Source of the DNA: JADJPO01 sp963750395
Lineage (GTDB): Bacteria > Actinomycetota > Actinomycetes > Actinomycetales > Kineosporiaceae
Reading direction: 5' to 3'
NCBI GenBank assembly: GCA_963750395.1
Contig: CAVVQM010000008.1
Span: 372,001-436,000 of the forward strand
Length of the DNA: 64,000 nucleotides
Shown here: positions 51,992-61,909 of the stretch, in pieces
Numbering within the stretch: position 1 is the stretch's first letter
How the letters are laid out: the number at the start of each line of letters is the position of its first letter
Notes under the pieces: model-generated
What the model was told of the DNA's origin: nothing
Databases searched by the model: none
The model's input: only the letters and a program-made list of their open reading frames with translations
Made by a program: the position numbers and the translations under genes

Positions 51992-52743
51992 TCATGGCGC
52001 GTCCGCCGCCAGCCGCAGCCGACCCTCTACGACGTCGCGGGCGACGTCGTGCAACTGACGCTGCTCGGCGAACGCGTGCGCGCGCAGCCGTGCCAGAGCG
52101 TCGACCAGCGACACGCCGAGGTCGACCATCGTCATTCCCTGCGCCTGGTAGACGACGTAGTGAGCGTCCAGAACGTCGTCCAGGTCGCTTGGCGCGTCGT
52201 CCTGCGTCGATCCGTCCTGGACGTCGAGCAGGGTCTCGGTGACGACGTCGGCGAATGTGAGCGCGAGACCGAGGCTGTGGGCGGACAGCGACCCCGCCGT
52301 GACCCGGTAGACGTCCATCGCCCCGAAACCCGCCGCGCCGACTTGCAGTGGGAGCGAGAACACCGCGCGGATCCCGAGGGCCGTCGCGGCCGGGGCGTAC
52401 CCCGGCCATCTCCCCTTTCGAAGATTCAGCAGGTCAGGCTCGAGCACCGGACGGTGGGTCGTGTACGCGTCGATGCACGGCCCTTCCCCGAGAGTCAGTT
52501 GAAGCCGGCCCATGGAATCGGTGACGCGTCCGAGGCGGCGACCCCGCCGAGGACTCCCGCGTCCGTCATGAGACTCACCCCAACCCCGCTCGCGGACAGC
52601 GCCCTTGCCGCCGCACCGCACATCCGTTGCAACCACGCCACGACCTCGTCCTTGGGCGATCCTTCGGCGTGCGGGGCCGCACCACGGACCAGGCGGGGTA
52701 CGAGTGCCTGCACCGACTCGAGATGCTCCCTCGGCTCAGTCAC
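51992..52743 (-). pseudogene. GAF-ANTAR-like regulator, one frameshift
   Basis: The first 75 residues from ATG 52743 end in GGVAASDAS. A frame change near 52515-52530 is needed to continue with GRLQLTLGEGPCIDAYTTHRPVLEPDLL and a C-terminal ANTAR-like helix region (VVYQAQGMTMVDLGVSLVDALARLRAHAF). With one indel repaired the protein is about 250 residues, parallel to the intact neighbour at 51190-51915. Confidence 0.7.
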
Positions 52744-52936
52744 GCGTGTAGACCGGCCGTGCAGAGGCGAATCATGCCCATGCTGCCTCCGTCCGCTGCG
52801 GCCCGCCTCGACGGACGGGGCCTGACCCGGCTCGTAGTGACCTGGCTGAGCAGCGAGCGCAGCCGCACCCTAGGCCTGCGTCGGAATCGGCGGCCGTTCA
52901 GCCGGCCGCGAATGGTCGTCAGGTGCTCGTCGGGCA

Positions 52937-53501
52937 TCACGAGCTGCGGTGCGCCTGTGGGCGGGCGAGCCGGTCCAGCGGGTGACTCTCGTCGGGGGCC
53001 ACCGCGGTGAGGATGCGTCGGCAGATCTCGAGCAGCTGGCGTCGATGGGTTTTGGTCAGGGGGTCGAGAATCATCCGGCGGACGTGCCTCACGTGGCCCG
53101 GTGCCGAGTCGATCACCATGGCCATGCCGTCGTCGGTCAGCGAGGCCAGCGTGAATCGGCCGTTCGCGGGTCGGGCGTGCGACGGATCCAGCCTCGCTTC
53201 TCCAGCCGGTCGCGACGTTGGACAACCGGCTCAGCGCGCTGTCGGTGACCTCCGCGAGCTCGCTCATCCGCAGGGTGCGCTCCGAGCCATGGAGAGGACG
53301 GCCATCACGAGGTACACGAAGTGGCTGATCCGGCGCCCGGGTGAGCTGGGCGTCGAGGCTGTTCGGCATCTGGACGAGCGCGCTCGCGAAGGTCAGGAAG
53401 AGCTGCTGCTCCGCGTCGTCCAGCCAGGGTGCGTCATCGCCCGCCCCGGTTCCCCCTCGTGGCGCCGACGCCCGCTGTGCTGCCGTCCGACGACCTGCCA
53501 T
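52937..53501 (-). pseudogene. MarR-family regulator with several frameshifts
   Basis: Pieces of one MarR protein appear in three frames: DDAEQQLFLTFASALVQMPNSLDAQL, then RISHFVYLVMAVLSMA, then SERTLRMSELAEVTDSALSRLSNVAT (recognition helix), then MAMVIDSAPGHVRHVRRMILDPL to the stop at 52937. At least three indels separate them over 560 bp. The order and total length are normal. Confidence 0.7.
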
Positions 53502-53544
53502 GGCACCAGCCTAGCTTCACGGCTGAACACCGAGCCGGCGTGCG

Positions 53545-54211
53545 TCAGCCGGCGGCCGGCAGACGGATGGTGTGGCGGGTGCGGGTCACCTTGCTGGAGA
53601 GATAGCTCAGGTTCGCCTCCGAGACGTGGACACCGGTGGGGATCTGCTCTGTGACGTGGACGCCGAGCACGGACAGCTGGACGGCCTTGTCGGGATTGTT
53701 GGACAGCAGGCGGATCCGCTCCGCCCCCAGGGCTGCCAACATCTGTGCCGCCACGGTGTAGTCACGCTCGTCCTCGCGACGCCCGAGCGCGACGTTGGCC
53801 TGGTAGGTGTCGAGGCCGCCGTCCTGCAGCGCGTACGCGTCGAGCTTCGCGTACAGCCCGATGCCACGACCCTCCTGGCGCAGATAGAGCAGGAATCCCC
53901 CCGTGGCGGTGATCTGCTCCGCGGCCACGCGCAGCTGTGGACCACAGTCGCAGCGCTGGGAGCCGAAGACGTCCCCCGTGAGGCACTCGCTGTGCGGCCG
54001 GACAGCGGGCCGGTGCCGCTGGGTGCAGCGTCGGTGACCGCCTCCCGCCACCGCCCGAGACCGAGGGCGAGGTGCTCCCGCCCGCGACCAGGCCCGTGAA
54101 GGTGAACACGACCGCCGCGGACGTGTACCCGTCGGGGAACTGCAGGGGCACCTGAACCTGAGTGCGGACCTGCGCCGGCGCGATGGTCGGCCCCGGGGCC
54201 GGGACCACCAT
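53545..54211 (-). pseudogene. ribA: GTP cyclohydrolase II with frameshifts near the N-terminus
   Basis: The main frame holds zinc cysteines in HSECLTGDVFGSQRCDCG, the catalytic LRQEGRGIGLYAKL and LLSNNPDK, ending at 53545. The N-terminal 60 residues (VRTQVQVPLQFPDGYTSAAVVF from ATG 54211, then EHLALGLG) lie in other frames, with changes near 54080 and 54010. Repaired, it is about 222 codons, the size of a stand-alone RibA, which opens the GTP ring in riboflavin synthesis. No other rib gene is adjacent. Confidence 0.75.
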
Positions 54212-54523
54212 CGTCGCTACGGATCGATCGGGATGCAGAGCCTGCTCCTCTTTGTTGAACCTTCACCGAGTCTTTCCAGGTTGAGACTTCAATCGTCAAT
54301 TCAATAATGAAGTGACCTGGGTCACGAGTCCGGGCTGGGGAGGAAACGTCGGCACGTACTCTGCGACCGAGAACCCGCTCAAGGCAGAAGGTGATCCTGT
54401 CGAGAGACAGGCCCGTGAGGCGGAACCGCATCGGGAGCCCGCCCGTCGGCATCCGCCGCGCCCCGCGATCTGGCGCTATCCGATCGCCTGCCGCCGGCCG
54501 AGACGGCAGCGAAGCGCAGGAGT

Positions 54524-55870
54524 GTGCATGCCGTCGCGGTCCTCGCCCCGGTGGTCAGCGTCGTCTACCTGGTCTGGCGGCTGATGGACCCTCGGGGTCC
54601 GGTGGCTCAGCATGCCACTGTGGCTCCTCGAGGCCCACGCCGTCGCCGGCCTGGCTCTGTACACCCTCTCGATGTGGGACCTGCACACCATGCCCCATCG
54701 ATCCAGGCCGGAAAGAACCGGTGGAATGCGTCGTTCTGGTGCGGCACCAACGCCCTGCTCCGGCTCGCGGCGCTGAGGGAGATCGGGGGCGTGGCGACGG
54801 CGAGCCTCACCGAGGACATCGCCACCAGCCTGCGCCTGCACAGGAACGGTTGGTGCACGACCTATCACAACGAGGTGCTGGCCTGCGGACTGGCTGCTCG
54901 GAACATGGCCGAGTACCAGGCCCAACGACTGCGATGGGGAACCGGTGCGATGGAGCTGCTCCGCCGCGAGCGTCCGCTCACCGGGCCGGCCCTGTCACTG
55001 CCCCAGCGCCTGTCCTATGCGGCCACGTTGCTGGGGTGGTTCGACGCCTGGCGCACCCTGGGATACGTCGTCCTGCCGATCGTGGCGTTGATCACCGGCC
55101 GACTTCCCATCCGCAGTGACGCGACGACCTTCGCCATCGCGTTCACGACCACGTTCATCCTGCAGCGAATCGCCATGGCTGTGCTGGCCAGAGGCTTTGC
55201 TCCGCAGGGGATCGCGGCGGTCTTCGAGATGATCCGTCTGCCCGTCACCCTTCAGGCAACGCTGACGTTCCTGAGCATCCGGGATCGGGCCTTCGTCGTT
55301 ACGCCGAAGGGTCGCGCCGAGAGGACGACGTCCATCGTGCCCCGACTGCTCATTGGTCTCATCGCCGCATCCGTGGCGGCACTCGGGGTATTCGCCGCGA
55401 CGCTGCTCGGGTGGACGTCAGTGCACTACGAACAGCAGGGTGCGGCCATCGGGACGGCGCTGTTCGCCAGTGCCAACTGTCTCGTCCTCGTTGTGGCCGT
55501 GGCCCGGATCAGGTCCGAGCGGTTCGCCGGGGATCGGCGGCGGGGCGAGCGTTTTCATGTGAAGGCAGCCGGTCGCGTCGGGTCCCGGCCGGCCGAGATC
55601 GTCGACGTCTCCGTCAGCGGAGCGCTGGTCTCGACGACCGTCCCGGCCGGCGAGGAGGACCACGTGGTGCTGACGCTCGACTTCGGAACCGAGACGATCA
55701 TGCTCGAATGCGTCGAACGTTCGAGAAGGGCGGTGAGCCCCGCCGGCACGTTCGTAGTGGGTCTGGAGTTCGTCGTCGGCCAGCCCGAGGAGATCGCCAC
55801 GCTGGCCCGTCGGCTCTTCGGCGCCGGATCGGGGGTCTCCAGGTGGGCGGGTATCTCCGCGGCGGCCTGA
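54524..55870 (+). pseudogene. Cellulose-synthase-like GT2 with PilZ domain, catalytic middle deleted (copy 1)
   Basis: The beginning encodes membrane helices (VAVLAPVVSVVYLVWRL, then in another frame LEAHAVAGLALYTLSMW). The frame then joins directly to IQAGKNRWNASFWCGTNALLR, a segment that in BcsA-like enzymes lies after the catalytic aspartates. The D,D,D region is missing. TED, QRLRWGTG, several helices and a C-terminal PilZ domain (RRGER, DVSVSGALV, for c-di-GMP) remain. The deletion point is near 54690. Bases 54212-54523 upstream hold an A/T-rich patch at 54240-54320, probably promoters for this gene and ribA. Confidence 0.7.
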
Positions 55871-55921
55871 GTGTCTAGGGGCCAGGGGAGTGTTCAGGAG
55901 CTCGCCCGGGGAGCAACCGCC

Positions 55922-56860
55922 TCACGCGTCGTCGGAGCCCCGGTGCCGGATCCGAGGGGAGGTCTTGACGGCGCCGCCGGGGGTGACGTCCGCATCTCCC
56001 TGCAGCGCCGCGCGGAAGCTCGGCGTGGCCTGCAGGGCGATGATCTCCGCGGGCATCTCGATACCCGCGTCATCGAGGGCGGTCTTGACCGCGCCGATCG
56101 CTCTGTGCAGGACCACCAGGGACTCGTGCTGGCGCGGCGCGGTCCAGAAGCGGGCCTGGATGTCCATGGTGGACACTCCTAGCTCCTCGACCAGCGCCTC
56201 GGGACGCGGGTCGGCGGACACGCCGTCCACCTGCGAGAGTGCCGCGACGATGACTTCCGCCGCCTGACGTGGATCGTTCTCGTAGGCGACACCAACGACG
56301 AACGCCATCCGCCGCTGGTCATAGTGCGTCTGGACGCGCAACACACTCTTGTACACGTCGCGATTGGGGATCAGGACCAGCTGACCGTCGAACGTCCTGA
56401 TCCTGGTCTCCCGGATCGTGATCGCCTCGACCGTACCGCTCTGGCCCTGGACCTCGATCTGGTCGCCGGAGGCGAAGGGCTGACGGAACAGCAGCAGGAC
56501 CCCCGCCAGCGTGTTCTCCAAGATGTCCTGGAACGCGAACCCGACGGCCACCGAGAAGAACCCGAGACCGGCCAACAGGTCCACCGGCTTGACCGAAGGG
56601 AAGACCACCGCAGTGGCGATCAACAGCGCCGCCGCCAGCACGAGGACTCCGGCGAGCCGACTGATCACCCGGGAGAAGCTCGGGGTCTGACCTCGACTGA
56701 GCCACCGGTGCAGCGCCCATCTCAGCAGGCGCGCCAGGCCCCAGCCGACTGCCACCACGATCAGAGCGACGCCGACCCTGGGCAGGGCAGCGATCACCGA
56801 GTCGGCCATTGCCCGCGCGTCGCCTGACAGATCCACGACCGTCGTACCCCGTGGGAGCAT
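55922..56860 (-). CDS. MscS-family mechanosensitive channel (copy 1)
   Basis: A 312-residue membrane protein. Three N-terminal helices are followed by the pore/helix region LLAGLGFFSVAVGFAFQDILENTLAGVLLLFRQPFASGD and the cytosolic beta domain (VQGQSGTVEAITIRETRIR, LVLIPNRDVY). It should open on hypo-osmotic stress. The ATG at 56860 was chosen over an earlier in-frame start with no protein-like leader. It ends in GSDDA; copy 2 ends in GSDDT. Confidence 0.92.
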   Translation of the reverse strand: MLPRGTTVVDLSGDARAMADSVIAALPRVGVALIVVAVGWGLARLLRWALHRWLSRGQTPSFSRVISRLAGVLVLAAALLIATAVVFPSVKPVDLLAGLGFFSVAVGFAFQDILENTLAGVLLLFRQPFASGDQIEVQGQSGTVEAITIRETRIRTFDGQLVLIPNRDVYKSVLRVQTHYDQRRMAFVVGVAYENDPRQAAEVIVAALSQVDGVSADPRPEALVEELGVSTMDIQARFWTAPRQHESLVVLHRAIGAVKTALDDAGIEMPAEIIALQATPSFRAALQGDADVTPGGAVKTSPRIRHRGSDDA

Positions 56861-57068
56861 GGTCAGGCCACCGTTCGTGGGGTTCGACCAGATCCGGCCA
56901 CCCGCAATCGCATCTGGCGCCCGACCCTCGCCCCGGCACCGGCGGGGACCGGCCACACAGTCGGCTCGACACCGACACCCGTGCTAGAGGTTGTCACAAT
57001 GCATCTCCTTGACGTCGATAGCGAGAACCCCGACCAACCAACCTCGAAGACATGGATCGCAGGCCCGG

Positions 57069-58049
57069 TCAAGGCGACCATCCGTCGTCGTGACAGGCTG
57101 AGATCAGAGCGGCCCGGCGTTGGAGGTAGGCGGGCAACTCGTTGTTGAAGGTGGAGTCGTCGGAGGTCTCGATGTCGAGTCGGGACGCGTACTCACGCAG
57201 GGGCCCGGACAGGGCCGCCGATACGTACTCGTCCGGCGTCGTCTTCGCCTCGATGAACCCATCGATCGCGGCCTCGAGGACGGTCAACAACCCATCGCCG
57301 CATCCGTCCGCGTGTGCGCCGGTTCTCAGCAGAAACGTCGCGTCGGCGACCACGAGGACCGACGGAGCCGCCGAGGTCTCCACCCGTGCGCTGTGGAAGT
57401 ACCTCAGCACCGGGTAGGCGCGCTGGCGCTCTGCCGCGTCAGAGATCGCCGAAGCCATCCCCTGCAGGTAGGTGTGCATCGAACGAACCGGGTCTCCGAG
57501 AGCGGCACGCTGTATGAAGGTCACCGGGTCTGCGCCGAGGCCACGAATGTCAGAGGCCATTGCGCGCCGCGCGATCGCCGCCGACAGCACCGAGAGGATG
57601 TAGGACAACGACACCGTCACGACCAGGGTGCCGATGAGCGACATGCTCGTGGCGAACATGGTCCAGGGGAACCTTCCCGGAACGTAGTCCCCGTACCCGA
57701 GGCCGGACAGCGTTGTGGGAACGAAGTACAGAGTCTGGCTCGTGTCGGCGCCCAGCCGCGTGCCGTTGCTCACCACTGACCCTGGGTGGGCCACGAAGAC
57801 CAGCCACGTGCCGAGTACCAGACCGCCGTACCAGAGGAGGATCGCGACGACGACCATCATGGGACCGACCAGGCTCAGCACCCCGTGGATGGGCCTTCGC
57901 CGATGTGCGACGAGAAACAACTCCCATACCGGCCGCGACCACCCGCGCGTCAAGGGACCGGCTCGCGACGCGCTCAGAATCGTGATGAAGACGTCGAGGA
58001 GAATGACCGCGATGATGGTCAAGCCGACGGCGGTCAGAACGATGGACAT
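57069..58049 (-). CDS. Two-helix K+ channel-like protein (copy 1)
   Basis: A 326-residue protein. The N-terminus has helices (SIVLTAVGLTIIAVILLDVFITIL, MMVVVAILLWYGGLVLGTWLVF), a pore loop with SGLGYGDY resembling the TVGYGD filter, and a further helix (LIGTLVVTVSLSYILSVLSA). The cytosolic C-terminal half is hydrophilic and unidentified. It may conduct K+ or another ion. It lies upstream of mscS on the same strand with about 200 bp between, so a joint osmotic role is plausible. Confidence 0.8.
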   Translation of the reverse strand: MSIVLTAVGLTIIAVILLDVFITILSASRAGPLTRGWSRPVWELFLVAHRRRPIHGVLSLVGPMMVVVAILLWYGGLVLGTWLVFVAHPGSVVSNGTRLGADTSQTLYFVPTTLSGLGYGDYVPGRFPWTMFATSMSLIGTLVVTVSLSYILSVLSAAIARRAMASDIRGLGADPVTFIQRAALGDPVRSMHTYLQGMASAISDAAERQRAYPVLRYFHSARVETSAAPSVLVVADATFLLRTGAHADGCGDGLLTVLEAAIDGFIEAKTTPDEYVSAALSGPLREYASRLDIETSDDSTFNNELPAYLQRRAALISACHDDGWSP

Positions 58050-58191
58050 CGTGAGCTCGCTTCCTCGAGCGCGGCGTCTTGGCGTTCTTTCCGATTGCGT
58101 TCTGGCGGTGCGGGTCGTGGTGAAGAGCCGGGTTTCACGCGCTCGATCGTGTCTGGGTCGCGGGGTGAGCGGCCCGCCGGCGTTGCGAAGG

Positions 58192-58449
58192 TCAGCGGAC
58201 CTTGAGGCCGCGCCCGGCGACGAGCGAGACACCAACGGCGGCGAGGGCGACCTGGATGATCAGTTCGATCCAGTCGATCCCCCCGGTGTCGGAGACCCCG
58301 AGGAGCCGCGCGATCAGGGTGCCGACGAGAGCGGCGACGATGCCGATGCCGATCGTCATGAGGATGCTGATGTCCTGCTTGCCGCGGACCACGAGGCGCC
58401 CAAGGACGCCGATGATGGCGCCGACGATGATTGCGCTGACGATGCTGGT
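58192..58449 (-). pseudogene. GlsB/YeaQ/YmgE-like membrane protein, start lost (copy 1)
   Basis: The coding sequence is identical to the intact copy at 61910-62173 but runs into foreign sequence at the duplication junction, before the GTG start and ribosome site. No ATG or GTG start is visible until an internal GTG that would remove the first helix. It is therefore probably not translated normally. Confidence 0.8.
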
Positions 58450-59588
58450 CGTTCTGGTGCGGCACCAACGCCCTGCTCCGGCTCGCGGCGCTGAGGGAGA
58501 TCGGGGGCGTGGCGACGGCGAGCCTCACCGAGGACATCGCCACCAGCCTGCGCCTGCACAGGAACGGTTGGTGCACGACCTATCACAACGAGGTGCTGGC
58601 CTGCGGACTGGCTGCTCGGAACATGGCCGAGTACCAGGCCCAACGACTGCGATGGGGAACCGGTGCGATGGAGCTGCTCCGCCGCGAGCGTCCGCTCACC
58701 GGGCCGGCCCTGTCACTGCCCCAGCGCCTGTCCTATGCGGCCACGTTGCTGGGGTGGTTCGACGCCTGGCGCACCCTGGGATACGTCGTCCTGCCGATCG
58801 TGGCGTTGATCACCGGCCGACTTCCCATCCGCAGTGACGCGACGACCTTCGCCATCGCGTTCACGACCACGTTCATCCTGCAGCGAATCGCCATGGCTGT
58901 GCTGGCCAGAGGCTTTGCTCCGCAGGGGATCGCGGCGGTCTTCGAGATGATCCGTCTGCCCGTCACCCTTCAGGCAACGCTGACGTTCCTGAGCATCCGG
59001 GATCGGGCCTTCGTCGTTACGCCGAAGGGTCGCGCCGAGAGGACGACGTCCATCGTGCCCCGACTGCTCATTGGTCTCATCGCCGCATCCGTGGCGGCAC
59101 TCGGGGTATTCGCCGCGACGCTGCTCGGGTGGACGTCAGTGCACTACGAACAGCAGGGTGCGGCCATCGGGACGGCGCTGTTCGCCAGTGCCAACTGTCT
59201 CGTCCTGGTTGTGGCCGTGGCCCGGATCAGGTCCGAGCGGTTCGCCGGGGATCGGCGGCGGGGCGAGCGTTTTCATGTGAAGGCAGCCGGTCGCGTCGGG
59301 TCCCGGCCGGCCGAGATCGTCGACGTCTCCGTCAGCGGAGCGCTGGTCTCGACGACCGTCCCGGCCGGCGAGGAGGACCACGTGGTGCTGACGCTCGACT
59401 TCGGAACCGAGACGATCATGCTCGAATGCGTCGAACGTTCGAGAAGGGCGGTGAGCCCCGCCGGCACGTTCGTAGTGGGTCTGGAGTTCGTCGTCGGCCA
59501 GCCCGAGGAGATCGCCACGCTGGCCCGTCGGCTCTTCGGCGCCGGATCGGGGGTCTCCAGGTGGGCGGGTATCTCCGCGGCGGCCTGA
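58450..59588 (+). pseudogene. GT2-PilZ glycosyltransferase fragment (copy 2, 5' truncated)
   Basis: Corresponds to copy 1 from FWCGTNALLR to the stop but has lost everything upstream at the duplication junction. The first in-frame GTG is at 58509 (VATASLTED). It retains the TED and QRLRWGTG motifs, about six helices and the complete PilZ domain, but no catalytic aspartates. It could at most be a c-di-GMP-binding membrane fragment. Confidence 0.85.
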
Positions 59589-59639
59589 GTGTCCAGGGGC
59601 CAGGGGAGTGTTCAGGAGCTCGCCCGGGGAGCAACCGCC

Positions 59640-60578
59640 TCACGTGTCGTCGGAGCCCCGGTGCCGGATCCGAGGGGAGGTCTTGACGGCGCCGCCGGGG
59701 GTGACGTCCGCATCTCCCTGCAGCGCCGCGCGGAAGCTCGGCGTGGCCTGCAGGGCGATGATCTCCGCGGGCATCTCGATACCCGCGTCATCGAGGGCGG
59801 TCTTGACCGCGCCGATCGCTCTGTGCAGGACCACCAGGGACTCGTGCTGGCGCGGCGCGGTCCAGAAGCGGGCCTGGATGTCCATGGTGGACACTCCTAG
59901 CTCCTCGACCAGCGCCTCGGGACGCGGGTCGGCGGACACGCCGTCCACCTGCGAGAGTGCCGCGACGATGACTTCCGCCGCCTGACGTGGATCGTTCTCG
60001 TAGGCGACACCAACGACGAACGCCATCCGCCGCTGGTCATAGTGCGTCTGGACGCGCAACACACTCTTGTACACGTCGCGATTGGGGATCAGGACCAGCT
60101 GACCGTCGAACGTCCTGATCCTGGTCTCCCGGATCGTGATCGCCTCGACCGTACCGCTCTGGCCCTGGACCTCGATCTGGTCGCCGGAGGCGAAGGGCTG
60201 ACGGAACAGCAGCAGCACCCCCGCCAGCGTGTTCTCCAAGATGTCCTGGAACGCGAACCCGACGGCCACCGAGAAGAACCCGAGACCGGCCAACAGGTCC
60301 ACCGGCTTGACCGAAGGGAAGACCACCGCAGTGGCGATCAACAGCGCCGCCGCCAGCACGAGGACTCCGGCGAGCCGACTGATCACCCGGGAGAAGCTCG
60401 GGGTCTGACCTCGACTGAGCCACCGGTGCAGCGCCCATCTCAGCAGGCGCGCCAGGCCCCAGCCGACTGCCACCACGATCAGAGCGACGCCGACCCTGGG
60501 CAGGGCAGCGATCACCGAGTCGGCCATTGCCCGCGCGTCGCCTGACAGATCCACGACCGTCGTACCCCGTGGGAGCAT
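59640..60578 (-). CDS. MscS-family mechanosensitive channel (copy 2)
   Basis: A 312-residue protein identical to copy 1 except for the last residue (Thr for Ala) and one silent change. All motifs described for copy 1 are intact. Gene dosage of this channel would be doubled if the duplication is real. Confidence 0.92.
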   Translation of the reverse strand: MLPRGTTVVDLSGDARAMADSVIAALPRVGVALIVVAVGWGLARLLRWALHRWLSRGQTPSFSRVISRLAGVLVLAAALLIATAVVFPSVKPVDLLAGLGFFSVAVGFAFQDILENTLAGVLLLFRQPFASGDQIEVQGQSGTVEAITIRETRIRTFDGQLVLIPNRDVYKSVLRVQTHYDQRRMAFVVGVAYENDPRQAAEVIVAALSQVDGVSADPRPEALVEELGVSTMDIQARFWTAPRQHESLVVLHRAIGAVKTALDDAGIEMPAEIIALQATPSFRAALQGDADVTPGGAVKTSPRIRHRGSDDT

Positions 60579-60786
60579 GGTCAGGCCACCGTTCGTGGGG
60601 TTCGACCAGATCCGGCCACCCGCAATCGCATCTGGCGCCCGACCCTCGCCCCGGCACCGGCGGGGACCGGCCACACAGTCGGCTCGACACCGACACCCGT
60701 GCTAGAGGTTGTCACAATGCATCTCCTTGACGTCGATAGCGAGAACCCCGACCAACCAACCTCGAAGACATGGATCGCAGGCCCGG

Positions 60787-61767
60787 TCAAGGCGACCATC
60801 CGTCGTCGTGACAGGCTGAGATCAGAGCGGCCCGGCGTTGGAGGTAGGCGGGCAACTCGTTGTTGAAGGTGGAGTCGTCGGAGGTCTCGATGTCGAGTCG
60901 GGACGCGTACTCACGCAGGGGCCCGGACAGGGCCGCCGATACGTACTCGTCCGGCGTCGTCTTCGCCTCGATGAACCCATCGATCGCGGCCTCGAGGACG
61001 GTCAACAACCCATCGCCGCATCCGTCCGCGTGTACGCCGGTTCTCAGCAGAAACGTCGCGTCGGCGACCACGAGGACCGACGGAGCCGCCGAGGTCTCCA
61101 CCCGTGCGCTGTGGAAGTACCTCAGCACCGGGTAGGCGCGCTGGCGCTCTGCCGCGTCAGAGATCGCCGAAGCCATCCCCTGCAGGTAGGTGTGCATCGA
61201 ACGAACCGGGTCTCCGAGAGCGGCACGCTGTATGAAGGTCACCGGGTCTGCGCCGAGGCCACGAATGTCAGAGGCCATTGCGCGCCGCGCGATCGCCGCC
61301 GACAGCACCGAGAGGATGTAGGACAACGACACCGTCACGACCAGGGTGCCGATGAGCGACATGCTCGTGGCGAACATGGTCCAGGGGAACCTTCCCGGAA
61401 CGTAGTCCCCGTACCCGAGGCCGGACAGCGTTGTGGGAACGAAGTACAGAGTCTGGCTCGTGTCGGCGCCCAGCCGCGTGCCGTTGCTCACCACTGACCC
61501 TGGGTGGGCCACGAAGACCAGCCACGTGCCGAGTACCAGACCGCCGTACCAGAGGAGGATCGCGACGACGACCATCATGGGACCGACCAGGCTCAGCACC
61601 CCGTGGATGGGCCTTCGCCGATGTGCGACGAGAAACAACTCCCATACCGGCCGCGACCACCCGCGCGTCAAGGGACCGGCTCGCGACGCGCTCAGAATCG
61701 TGATGAAGACGTCGAGGAGAATGACCGCGATGATGGTCAAGCCGACGGCGGTCAGAACGATGGACAT
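60787..61767 (-). CDS. Two-helix K+ channel-like protein (copy 2)
   Basis: A 326-residue protein differing from copy 1 at one residue seen (Val for Ala in LLRTGxHADG). The filter SGLGYGDY and helices are unchanged. Confidence 0.8.
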   Translation of the reverse strand: MSIVLTAVGLTIIAVILLDVFITILSASRAGPLTRGWSRPVWELFLVAHRRRPIHGVLSLVGPMMVVVAILLWYGGLVLGTWLVFVAHPGSVVSNGTRLGADTSQTLYFVPTTLSGLGYGDYVPGRFPWTMFATSMSLIGTLVVTVSLSYILSVLSAAIARRAMASDIRGLGADPVTFIQRAALGDPVRSMHTYLQGMASAISDAAERQRAYPVLRYFHSARVETSAAPSVLVVADATFLLRTGVHADGCGDGLLTVLEAAIDGFIEAKTTPDEYVSAALSGPLREYASRLDIETSDDSTFNNELPAYLQRRAALISACHDDGWSP

Positions 61768-61909
61768 CGTGAGCTCGCTTCCTCGAGCGCGGCGTCTTGG
61801 CGTTCTTTCCGATTGCGTTCTGGCGGTGCGGGTCGTGGTGAAGAGCCGGGTTTCACGCGCTCGATCGTGTCTGGGTCGCGGGGTGAGCGGCCCGCCGGCG
61901 TTGCGAAGG

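Larger units (their letters stand above)
54732..58449. repeat. Tandem duplication, copy 1 (3718 bp)
   Basis: Identical to 58450-62167 at a constant offset of 3718 bp except for five single-base differences that I noticed (55489, 55876, 55927, 56498, 57316). It contains the GT-PilZ fragment, MscS, K+ channel-like and GlsB-like genes. The two copies abut directly, sharing a 2-bp GT at the junction (58448-58449). No transposase or terminal inverted repeat lies at the edges. Confidence 0.95.
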
